Of a stretch of DNA of 32,348 bases, positions 25,193-32,348 are shown in pieces. Position 1 is the stretch's first letter. Every line of letters begins with the position of its first letter. The position numbers and the translations under genes are program-made. The stretch is taken from NCBI GenBank assembly GCA_031273455.1, contig JAISRZ010000094.1, forward strand, positions 1-32,348, written 5' to 3'. The stretch is from Deltaproteobacteria bacterium (GTDB lineage: Bacteria; Desulfobacterota; Desulfarculia; Adiutricales; Adiutricaceae). Under the pieces are notes generated by a model that did not search any database, was not told where the DNA came from, and was given only the letters and a program-made list of their open reading frames with translations.

Positions 25193-27208
25193 TCAAATAT
25201 CATTAACGATCTTAGCGACGCTACGAAGCCAATTAAAATATTTCGTAATACTATTGACATAAATTGAAGGATCTTCACTGGCGAAATCTTTATCCGAACT
25301 AATTTCCTTCAAGGGGACAAAGAAGTAATCATTGCCCCACCTTGTATCCTCGCCATATTGAGAAGCGTTGGCTCTAATCGCTGTTAATTTTTTTTTCTTA
25401 TCTCTCGCAAAAGGAGTAATTCTAGCCCCAAATAAGAATAATTTAGGCTCCTTTTCCCAGCAAATTTCCATCTTAAGTTTCACATTAGTTTCAAATAATG
25501 GCTTTTTTAGAGTCAAAGCATACGATCTCGATCCGCATCCGTCTTGGGGCCGAGTGGCGTACATGGACGGGTCAAGATCTTTTAACTCGGGGATGGGGCC
25601 CATTAAAAGGCCATGTAGGCCACGGCAAAAAACGCTGAAAGCGTCGTCTTTAATCTTTGTATTAGATATAGGAGTGGTCGCTAAATGACTGTCATCCACT
25701 GACACCACCCGAATTTGATCAAATATTTCTCGTAGATGCTCCGCGTCTTCCTCCGTTAGATCATACGGATCATCTAACGTAGTCACTTTATTGTTTTTTC
25801 GCCCAAAAGCGTTCCTTAAACAATTCAAAATCCTAGAAATACCATAATATTTTGATTGCAACCAAGTATTTTTTTGGCATAGATGGTAAGTAATTTGCTC
25901 CCATTCCTCATTGAATAAGACTTGCTGTTCTTTAGAAAATTTTTCGAAAAAAGATGGGTCGTTTTCTTCCAACCCCCATTCCCGCCCCTGCTCCGCGAAA
26001 GTCCACTTGGTAAAATTATTCTTTCCCATCAATTTTTTAGAAATTTCCGGAAAATTAATGTTGATAGCGATTATAATAAAATCTATTTCTAATGTTATTT
26101 CATCTATTTGCCCTTTATTTTTCTTTATAAATTGTAACAAAGAAAGGGTATTGATGATTCTTTTAACACTGCGCGGAATACCATCGGTGGCGCAGATAGC
26201 CGCGTTTTTCATATTTTCCTTAACCTTACTGTCGGTGAGGGCGATGTTGAGGATTTTTCCCAGGCTGGTGGCTAAAAGATTTTCCATGGAATTGTCATAC
26301 GCCCCGACTGGCATATGAAAAGGAATTTGGATTATTTTATCAAAATATTGCCTAAATTCGTGGTCATTTTCCTCTGTTTTCTCCCCAAATTTCCCTTTTA
26401 ATCCCTTGACCACCACATCGTAATCAATGGCCAAAATAAAGACGCAACCTGGGGTGTCAAACATATTTTTAATCATATCCAGGACGTTAACCGCGTTTTC
26501 TGGCTGAATACGATCTAAATCATCAATAAAAATAACAAAACGATTATATATAGTCTTATCAAGAATATTTTTAACACTATCATCTATATTCTTACGTAGC
26601 TTCTGAACGTTTTGGACGAGTGATTTCTCATCCGCTTTCTTCTCGCCGTTTTCTGGCGCTACGCTTTGACCCACGGCCGCGCCCGTCTCGCCCGCCAAAT
26701 ACCCGCCAATAACCCCCAAACCCAAGAGAGCCGCAGTTCTCGTTAGAGGAGTGAAAGCTTTCAAAATGGACATGGCTTTCTTTATAAAGCCTTTCTCCCC
26801 TAAAACTTCTTTCCGGACATCCTCAGAAAAGCGGGCGGGATTTTGTTTACTAGCCTCCGTGAGTTTGGTCAACATCTCATCCATTAAACTCTGCAAAAAA
26901 TTGACGGTGACTTCGCATCCGCTAGTGTTGTCCCGTAACAGCGATTGTTCCCAGGCGTTAATATCCAAACAAACCGTCCCGTTGAACTCGTCTTCGGCCT
27001 CAGTCATTAAACGCGACTTTAGCAAATTCATGAGGCTGGTTTTCCCGCTCCCCCAACCGCCTTGGATCCCGATGGTTATGGGCGTCTCCGCCTTTAAAAT
27101 AAAATCGCAAAGACCATTGGCGTACCTGGTGATCTCCAGATAATCAGCGGCCTCTTCAATTAAAGGACGATCCGTTAAGCAACTAGCGATTTTTACTATA
27201 TCAGTCAT
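25193..27208 (-). CDS. KAP-family P-loop NTPase
   Basis: KAP NTPases are STAND-like or AAA-like ATPases with membrane segments, often carried by mobile or defence regions. The 671 residues have Walker A GGWGSGKT (50-57), the family segment VCLDINAWEQ (79-88), a hydrophobic hairpin region (about 155-182, LLGLGVIGGYLAGETGAAVG) inserted before Walker B, and Walker B FVIFIDDLDRIQPENA (Asp229, Asp230). DGIPRSVKRIINTL is the sensor-like helix. The C-terminal 250 residues are unassigned and may sense a signal. AGAGGC precedes the ATG. It stands alone next to the J-less DnaJ paralog, and its codon use is more AT-rich than the core genes, consistent with transfer. A defence role is inference. Confidence 0.82.
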   Translation of the reverse strand: MTDIVKIASCLTDRPLIEEAADYLEITRYANGLCDFILKAETPITIGIQGGWGSGKTSLMNLLKSRLMTEAEDEFNGTVCLDINAWEQSLLRDNTSGCEVTVNFLQSLMDEMLTKLTEASKQNPARFSEDVRKEVLGEKGFIKKAMSILKAFTPLTRTAALLGLGVIGGYLAGETGAAVGQSVAPENGEKKADEKSLVQNVQKLRKNIDDSVKNILDKTIYNRFVIFIDDLDRIQPENAVNVLDMIKNMFDTPGCVFILAIDYDVVVKGLKGKFGEKTEENDHEFRQYFDKIIQIPFHMPVGAYDNSMENLLATSLGKILNIALTDSKVKENMKNAAICATDGIPRSVKRIINTLSLLQFIKKNKGQIDEITLEIDFIIIAININFPEISKKLMGKNNFTKWTFAEQGREWGLEENDPSFFEKFSKEQQVLFNEEWEQITYHLCQKNTWLQSKYYGISRILNCLRNAFGRKNNKVTTLDDPYDLTEEDAEHLREIFDQIRVVSVDDSHLATTPISNTKIKDDAFSVFCRGLHGLLMGPIPELKDLDPSMYATRPQDGCGSRSYALTLKKPLFETNVKLKMEICWEKEPKLFLFGARITPFARDKKKKLTAIRANASQYGEDTRWGNDYFFVPLKEISSDKDFASEDPSIYVNSITKYFNWLRSVAKIVNDI

Positions 27209-27396
27209 TTTTTAGCCTCTTTCCACAATCAAAAAATAGTCTAAACATTCAGAAAATCGCGCGCTAGACTTTAGATCCGCTAGCCGCGTAAACACCGAAA
27301 AGACAAACGAGAGCCACCAACGCGACCCGCTTAATTCAACAGATATTAATAAAAATTTTTTTTGAAATTATGAGGTTATTAATAAGTCGTTAGGGC

Positions 27397-28989
27397 CTAC
27401 CGCCTTAAAACCACCTCTTCAGCTTGGCTTAACAAGTTTTCTAAGCTGGCTAGCTCCGCCGGGTCTAAGGGCGGCCTATCGGTCATCAGCCTGGACAAAC
27501 GATCTAAGCGGCTCTGAAAGGAGCGGCTCCAGTTTAAGGAAGCCTCCAAAATCTCTTCCACCGGGATGGCGGGCTTTAACTTAACGCCCGTGACCTCGAC
27601 CACATCCAACCAATGGGGGACCAAGGTCTTAAGCTCTGGAAAGAGTAGGTTTAAGCGCGACTCAAAGGCTAAGGTCCCGGCCTCTTCCCCGTGGACTAAG
27701 ACCACTTTAAGGCCTGGATGGATCTGGGGGGTTAACCAAGCCACTAGCTCGTCTTGGTCAGCGTGCCCAGAAAAACCGCCGATGGTGTGAATCTTGGCGT
27801 TAACTATAACCGGTTCCCGAAAGATCTTGACCGACTCGGCCCCGTCCACTAAACGCCGCCCAGTGGACCCTTGGGCTTGGAACCCCACAAAAACCACGTG
27901 GCAGTTCCGCCGCCAGAGGTTGTGCTTTAAATGGTGCAAAATCCGCCCAGCGTTGGCCATGCCGGAACCAGCCACGATGATGGCCGAGCCCTTAACGTCA
28001 TTGATCCTTTGGCTTTCCTCGGTGGTCCGGGTGACTTCCAAAGAGGTCATCTTTAAGGGGCTAATCCCATTCTGGATTAAACGCTGGGAGTTTTGGTCAA
28101 AAAGATCTTTGTGTTTAATATACACTTCGCTGGAGGAGGTGGCCAGAGGCGAATCCAAAAAAATGGGTAAATCCCTGGGGATCAAGCCCTCGTGCCACAT
28201 GGTCCCCAATAGGAAGAGGATCTCCTGGGTCCGCTCCACCGCGAAGGCCGGGATAAGGATCTTTCCGCCTTCCTGATAGGCTTCGGTGATAACCTCTAAC
28301 AATTCTTTTTCCGAGGCCACCAGATCCTTATGCCGCCGGTCGCCATAGGTGGTTTCCATAAAGATGAGATCCACCGGGGGCGGGGTCGCTGGGTCCGGTA
28401 AAAGGATCTGCCCTTGGCGGCCCAAATCCCCGGAAAATAAAACCTTTTCCAAGGCCTCCTCGGTTTTAACCTCCAGATAAACGCTAGCCGCCCCTAAGAT
28501 ATGGCCCGAGGGGATGAGGGTGATGGTCACCCCGGGGGCTATTTCCAGCGGTTTTTCGTAAGAAATGGGCTTTAAAAGCTGACTAGCTTTGAGGGCGTCC
28601 TCTTCGGTGAAAAGAGGCGGGACCTCTTTCTGGCCTTGGCGGCTATTCTTTTTGGTCTTCCAACCCGACTCGTGCTCCTGGATATGGGCCGCGTCCAACC
28701 ACAAAAGCTCCAATAACTCGCAGGTGGGCTCGGAGGCGTAAATGGGCCCGCGATAGCCAGAGCGGACCAAGCGGGGCGTTAGCCCGGAGTGATCCATGTG
28801 GGCGTGGGTGATAACAATGGCTTGAACTTCTTGGGGTTTATAGAGAGCGGTGTTAAAGTTTCTGAGCTCAGTCTGACGACCGCCTTGGAAAAGACCGCAA
28901 TCAATGAGGGTTAGCCCACCTTTGGGGTTTTCCAGCTGATAACAGGAGCCAGTGACCGTGCGGATGGCGCCAAGGCAGTGAATTTTCAT
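27397..28989 (-). CDS. Beta-CASP metallo-beta-lactamase-fold RNase-like protein
   Basis: Relatives of CPSF73/YSH1 use two zinc ions to cut RNA. The 530 residues show HAHMDH (62-67), SGHILGAASVYLE, SGDLGRQGQ, the beta-CASP block (FAVERTQEILFLLG to GSGMANAGRILHHL), GGFSGHADQDEL and LVHGEE, so all metal ligands are present. The C-terminal 70 residues are an extra helical tail. It lies 56 nt after proB on the same strand and is likely in an operon with it. A role in RNA processing or decay is expected; the particular substrate is unknown. The ribosome site is weak. Confidence 0.9.
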   Translation of the reverse strand: MKIHCLGAIRTVTGSCYQLENPKGGLTLIDCGLFQGGRQTELRNFNTALYKPQEVQAIVITHAHMDHSGLTPRLVRSGYRGPIYASEPTCELLELLWLDAAHIQEHESGWKTKKNSRQGQKEVPPLFTEEDALKASQLLKPISYEKPLEIAPGVTITLIPSGHILGAASVYLEVKTEEALEKVLFSGDLGRQGQILLPDPATPPPVDLIFMETTYGDRRHKDLVASEKELLEVITEAYQEGGKILIPAFAVERTQEILFLLGTMWHEGLIPRDLPIFLDSPLATSSSEVYIKHKDLFDQNSQRLIQNGISPLKMTSLEVTRTTEESQRINDVKGSAIIVAGSGMANAGRILHHLKHNLWRRNCHVVFVGFQAQGSTGRRLVDGAESVKIFREPVIVNAKIHTIGGFSGHADQDELVAWLTPQIHPGLKVVLVHGEEAGTLAFESRLNLLFPELKTLVPHWLDVVEVTGVKLKPAIPVEEILEASLNWSRSFQSRLDRLSRLMTDRPPLDPAELASLENLLSQAEEVVLRR

Positions 28990-29045
28990 GACCTATAACC
29001 TAAAAAAACGTGATACCCAATTTAACCTATTATCGACCTAAAAAG

Positions 29046-30164
29046 CTAGCTAAAAACGACTAGGTTATCCCGGTGGACCACTTCCTCGGAATGGCTGTAA
29101 CCCAGTTTTTTGGCGATATCCTGGCTCCCCAAACCCATGATCTGGCTAACCTCCGGGGAACTGTAGTTGACTAAACCCACCCCAAAGGGCTCTTCCTCGC
29201 CTAAAGCGATGGACACGGGATCCCCCGCGGAAAATAACCCTTTAACCGCGTAAACCCCGCCGGGGAGTAAACTTTTCCCGCGTTCCCGTAAAGCCGCGGC
29301 GGCCCCGGGGTCCACCACCAAGACCCCCTTGGGCCGGGCCGCGAAGGCTAGCCAGTGCTTATAAGCCCCTTGCCGCTTTTCCGCGGGCGGGAAGAAAGTC
29401 CCCAGCTTTTCCCCGTCCAAAAGGCGGCTTAAAATATCCCTCACTAAACCATTAGCGATGATGGAAGGTAAGCCCCGGGCGGCTAACCGCCCAGCGGCCC
29501 GAGTTTTGGTGAACATGCCGCCCACGCCCAAAGGCCCGGACCCTCCAGATAGAGCTAAGATCTTCGGGGTGACTTTAGCCACTTCCCCAATCAAAGCCGC
29601 GCTGGGGTCTTTTTTGGGGTCCGCGTCATATAAGCCATCTTGATCGGTTAAGTTGATGAATAGGTCGGCTTCCATCAAAGAGGCCACTAAAGAGCCTAAA
29701 GTGTCGTTATCCCCAACTTTTAGCTCTTCCACGGCCACGGTGTCGTTTTCATTGACAATGGGGATGACGCCCATTTCCAATAAGGCCCCTAGGGTGTTGC
29801 GGGCGTTTAAAAACCGAGACCGATCGGCTAGATCCTCGGCGGATAAAAGGATCTGGGCCACTTTGCGGCCATAAGCCCCCAAAGCCTTTTCCCAAGCCAG
29901 CATCAAAGCCACTTGCCCCGCCGCGGCCGAGGCTTGCTTTAAGCGTAAAGTCTGGGGCCGGGCCGCTAAGCCCAACCGCTTAAACCCTGAGGCCACGGCC
30001 CCGGAGGAGACCAAAAGGCACTCCCGGCCTTGATCGCCTAAGCGGGAAACCTCTTTAGCCAAAGCCTTCATCCGCCCGACCGCTAGCCCCTCCGGTCCGC
30101 AGATAATTTGGCTGCCAACCTTAATAACTATGCGGCGGGCTTTTTTAACCCGGTCTCTATCCAT
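29046..30164 (-). CDS. proB: Glutamate 5-kinase ProB with PUA domain
   Basis: ProB phosphorylates glutamate in the first step of proline synthesis and is usually feedback-inhibited by proline. The 372 residues include the amino-acid kinase domain: RRIVIKVGSQII, LVSSGAVASGFKRLGL, VNENDTVAVEELKVGDNDTLGSLVA, LTDQDGLYDADP and GTGG-like GVGGMFTKTRAA. A C-terminal PUA domain covers about residues 285-365. Length and domain order are those of E. coli ProB. proA and proC are not nearby. It lies between the LysM lipoprotein gene and the MBL gene, spaced 94 and 56 nt. There is little ribosome-site signal before the ATG. Confidence 0.95.
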   Translation of the reverse strand: MDRDRVKKARRIVIKVGSQIICGPEGLAVGRMKALAKEVSRLGDQGRECLLVSSGAVASGFKRLGLAARPQTLRLKQASAAAGQVALMLAWEKALGAYGRKVAQILLSAEDLADRSRFLNARNTLGALLEMGVIPIVNENDTVAVEELKVGDNDTLGSLVASLMEADLFINLTDQDGLYDADPKKDPSAALIGEVAKVTPKILALSGGSGPLGVGGMFTKTRAAGRLAARGLPSIIANGLVRDILSRLLDGEKLGTFFPPAEKRQGAYKHWLAFAARPKGVLVVDPGAAAALRERGKSLLPGGVYAVKGLFSAGDPVSIALGEEEPFGVGLVNYSSPEVSQIMGLGSQDIAKKLGYSHSEEVVHRDNLVVFS

Positions 30165-30258
30165 TTTTTACTGATTTTTTTAAAATTTACGCGTAATAAC
30201 GCCTATAAAGGCGTAAAGCCAGTTTAAACCAAACCCCAAAAATTAAGATTTAGGTTTT

Positions 30259-30771
30259 TTAATTAGCTGGCAAGACGAGATCATCGTCCACCCAGACCAT
30301 GCGGCTGGGCCGGGCGGCGATAAAAGGATTGAGCTCCAAAAGGGCTTGGATGGTGGTCCCGTGGCGCTGGGCGATGGAGGAGAGGGTGTCCCCAACCTTG
30401 GCCCGGTACACCCCGGCCCGAGCCGGGGCCGCTGGGGCGGTTTCGTTGGGCGCGGTGGCCGAAAGGCTGGGGATCTCTTTCCCACTAGCCTCAGCCGTGG
30501 CCTTATTAATCTGGTCCACGATTTTATCCCGCTCTTGGTAGACGCTGGTTAAAACCCGGTCCAAAATAACCGCTTCCTGCCGGGCCGCGGCCAACTCCGC
30601 CTCCAAAGCGTAAGTTTCTTCGCGTAACCGGCCCATCTCCTCATCGGACACCGATGAGCAACCAAAGGGCATATACAGAAATAGAGCCAAGACCACCCAT
30701 AACCACCCTTTAGCCCGATCCGCTCCGCGGGGCGGCTGGGGACGGTTGGTTAAGTGGCGGCGGAACTCCAT
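30259..30771 (-). CDS. LysM-domain lipoprotein
   Basis: The 170 residues have a basic N-terminus, a hydrophobic segment (WLWVVLALFLYMPFG) and Cys38 in a poor lipobox (PFGC), then a coiled coil (about 43-95), and a C-terminal LysM (about 119-168: YRAKVGDTLSSIAQRHGTTIQALLELNP). LysM binds peptidoglycan, so the protein would link the envelope to the wall. GAGG lies upstream of the ATG and a good promoter lies 25-60 nt upstream. It is first in the likely operon with proB and the MBL gene. Function beyond wall binding is unknown. Confidence 0.78.
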   Translation of the reverse strand: MEFRRHLTNRPQPPRGADRAKGWLWVVLALFLYMPFGCSSVSDEEMGRLREETYALEAELAAARQEAVILDRVLTSVYQERDKIVDQINKATAEASGKEIPSLSATAPNETAPAAPARAGVYRAKVGDTLSSIAQRHGTTIQALLELNPFIAARPSRMVWVDDDLVLPAN

Positions 30772-30801
30772 AGGGACCTCATAAAAGACTATTCTTTGAC
30801 T

Positions 30802-30830
30802 ATAATAACACTGTAAAGCCAGCTTGACAA
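30802..30830 (-). promoter_or_regulatory. Sigma-70 promoter of the LysM-proB-MBL operon
   Basis: On the minus strand TTGTCA (30825-30830), 17 nt and TATTAT (30802-30807) lie so that transcription starts near 30795, about 24 nt before the ATG at 30771. Confidence 0.68.
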
Positions 30831-31019
30831 CGCGATTTGACTATCTACAGAGGTTTTAAATTTTCGATAGGGCCCCTGGAACAATCCAGGGAGACGCTTG
30901 ACAAAATAAATAAATCATACTGTTTAAAGCTTAACAAGCCTTTACAAATCGTAATATAGCGGATAAATTTTTATATTTAATATAATAATCTTAAATGTTA
31001 ATTCGCATTGTTAGCAATA

Positions 31020-31074
31020 AAACAACATAAATATACATTTTAAATTAATGTATATTTAAAAATTTATGTTGTTT
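31020..31074. repeat. Long AT-rich inverted repeat
   Basis: AAACAACATAAATATACATT (31020-31039) pairs with 31047-31074, except for a 6-nt bulge on the right arm. The core AACAACATA recurs at 31292-31300. It could be an insertion scar or an origin-like or terminator-like structure; I cannot decide. Confidence 0.4.
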
Positions 31075-31210
31075 GACGTTTTCAATAAGAGTGACAGCGA
31101 ATTGACGCGACTTTGTCATCAATGTTAAAGGGTCTGGCCATGGTGGTCTGGCCAGGGATTTCGCATCCTTTTTCCATTATAAACCAGGCCAATATTTAAG
31201 GCAAATTGGT

Positions 31211-31300
31211 TTAATCAAGTCCAAAAATTACTTCGAGTACTCTTATAACGTCCGCTGTCGCTGGCGCTTCAATATGGTCGTAGGCGAATGAAACAACATA
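31211..31300 (-). pseudogene. C-terminal coding scrap
   Basis: Twenty-nine codons follow a double TAA and end at TAA 31211-31213, including SFAYDHIEAPATADVIRVLE. The order and GC-ended codons look like the end of a real protein, without any start. Family unknown. Confidence 0.28.
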
Positions 31301-31425
31301 TTATTAAATATACAATAATTAGCATTTTTTACCACAATTAATTAGTGATATCTTGAACGCTCATTAGAATTAGAAAAAATTCAAATTCTTAAGTAATTGA
31401 ATTGGATTCATAAATTTAACTTACC

Positions 31426-31536
31426 TTAGTCTTCCAAAATCTCTTGACCAGGCCAGCCGAATTGGAACGCCAGGAGTTTCGTCCTTTTGTGTTCCGTCCT
31501 TTTGGCCTTAAACCAGAGAGGGCCACCACCAGCCAT
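31426..31536 (-). pseudogene. Small basic reading frame or remnant
   Basis: An ATG at 31536 starts 36 codons (MAGGGPLWFKAKRTEHKRTK... ending GQEILED). No ribosome site precedes it and the upstream DNA is AT-rich. The plus-strand form contains a near repeat CGTCCTTTTG. It may be a scrap of a lost gene. Confidence 0.22.
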
Positions 31537-31762
31537 TTATATAAGTACTATATATCACTAAAAAGAATAATTTAAATTCAAAATTGGTTTTTATATCATT
31601 TTTTAAGTTCGGCCAAAAGCCGCGCCGGTTTGACAAACAATAAAAATAGTTTCATTATACCGTTGATGATTTAGAAAGCGTTGGATTTTTCTAGCTCTCC
31701 CGCCTTACCAAGCATCCAGAGCTCATAAGGCTCATCTGACTTTAGTCTAGAGATAATATCAA

Positions 31763-31768
31763 TATAAT
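31763..31768 (+). promoter_or_regulatory. -10 box of a weak promoter
   Basis: TATAAT lies 16 nt before the ATG of the next gene. A convincing -35 box is missing; CTTTAG is at the right spacing. The mRNA would have a very short leader. Confidence 0.28.
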
Positions 31769-31784
31769 GGAAAAATAAAGAATT

Positions 31785-32231
31785 ATGATAAAAAAATGCA
31801 TATATATCTTTATAATATTAAATATAGTTCTTAGTATAAGTATCTCTTATGCTGATGATAGTTTTGAAGTAAAATTTTTCCCTTTTCGTAATTATACATT
31901 ACAAAGTATATTAATGGAAAAAGAGATATTACAGGAAGATTTTGATAAATATAGGATAATATTAACTGAAATTTCAAGAGCTCAATCTGACGGTAAAATA
32001 ATTGATTTTAATTTAATCAATAGCATTTGTATTGAAAATAATTTAACATATAAAAGGTTTTATTTTATATTTTGCAAACTACCAATATGTATTTTTAAGC
32101 CATATAGAGATTATGTTTATAAAAATTTAGTCTTTTCATGTACTAAAAACGAAATATTGCTATCTCATACTAATAAAGATGTTTTACTGCTAAAAAGTTC
32201 TATTACAGAACGCTTACGACAAGTAAAATAG
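31785..32231 (+). CDS. Small exported protein of unknown function
   Basis: The 148 residues begin with a clear signal peptide (MIKKCIYIFIILNIVLSISISYA, cleavage after YA at 23). The mature part is charged and mixed helix and strand, with four cysteines in its second half (CIENN, CKLPICIF, SCTKN) that could form disulfides in the periplasm. The gene is very AT-rich and unlike the core genes, so probably transferred. Ribosome-site signal is weak. A strong hairpin follows the stop codon. No family is recognised. Confidence 0.55.
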   Translation: MIKKCIYIFIILNIVLSISISYADDSFEVKFFPFRNYTLQSILMEKEILQEDFDKYRIILTEISRAQSDGKIIDFNLINSICIENNLTYKRFYFIFCKLPICIFKPYRDYVYKNLVFSCTKNEILLSHTNKDVLLLKSSITERLRQVK

Positions 32232-32240
32232 TAACCGTTC

Positions 32241-32274
32241 ACCCCGGGCTAAAGGCTCGCCTTTGGCCCGGGGT
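32241..32274 (+). terminator. Strong GC hairpin after the exported-protein gene
   Basis: ACCCCGGGC and GCCCGGGGT are the outer arms of a 15-bp stem (one G-U pair) with loop CTCG, 10 nt after the stop codon. No T-run follows, so it may stabilise the mRNA end rather than act as a full terminator. A second hairpin (GGGCCTGGC/GCCAGGTCC) lies at about 32311-32332. Confidence 0.45.
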
Positions 32275-32348
32275 TGAGGCGCTCTAGGGCGTCTCCGGGT
32301 TACCAGGGTTAGGGCCTGGCTCGCCAGGTCCTCCGTTGAGCGTAGGTT

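Larger units (their letters stand above)
30831..31784. other. AT-rich spacer with gene remnants
   Basis: No intact gene is seen. It has a hairpin CCCTGGA/TCCAGGG (30874-30891), a long AT inverted repeat (31020-31074), GGTCTGGCCA twice near 31131-31160, and two minus-strand coding scraps listed separately. Confidence 0.5.

Overview
The window looks like the chromosome of a deltaproteobacterial (Desulfobacterota-like) Gram-negative bacterium. LolA, a BepA-type periplasmic protease, an MltD-like lytic transglycosylase and lipoproteins imply an outer membrane. Two sigma-54 type promoters and a groESL operon with an inverted-repeat operator fit that group. The assignment is inference from gene content and codon use, with no marker search. 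Coding density is low. Long spacers hold broken coding remnants, so the genome appears to be eroding, as in host-associated bacteria.

Layout. Positions 1-1483 are mostly decayed DNA with hairpins. A plus-strand run lolA-nadA-nucleoside deoxyribosyltransferase (1484-3714) faces gpmI (3784-5352, minus). groES-groEL (5771-7854, plus) follows, with a promoter, a CIRCE-like palindrome and a strong terminator. Next come an orphan PUA/Mrr-N-like protein (8071-8583, plus) and a minus pair, BepA-like protease plus a NEW3-repeat membrane protein (8611-11254).

An AT-rich island (about 11.58-13.44 kb) carries a promoter and a three-gene overlapping operon headed by a TIGR04255-like protein. Its last gene is cut off abruptly at about 13440, where base composition changes and fragments begin. 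After a small Cys-rich protein and the lytic transglycosylase comes a 1684-residue DUF4011/SF1 helicase (15665-20719, minus), a probable defence protein whose C-terminal nuclease-like domain seems to have lost catalytic residues.

The most original feature lies at 21.0-25.0 kb. A compact J-domain/zinc-ribbon protein (21038-21631) and a J-less paralog (24377-24835) both have a sigma-54 -24/-12 promoter about 30 nt before the translation start. Upstream of them are 16-bp palindromes, GCGCA-N6-TGCGC, four exact and one near-match, which I see nowhere else in the window. This resembles an enhancer-activated sigma-54 regulon of DnaJ-like proteins. Between the two genes lie non-coding DNA, a frameshifted remnant and an AT-rich toxin-antitoxin module with a truncated PIN toxin.

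The right part holds a KAP-family NTPase (25193-27208), then a likely minus-strand operon of LysM lipoprotein, proB and a beta-CASP MBL-fold RNase-like protein (27397-30771). A second AT-rich stretch with gene remnants follows, and finally a small secreted protein of unknown function (31785-32231).
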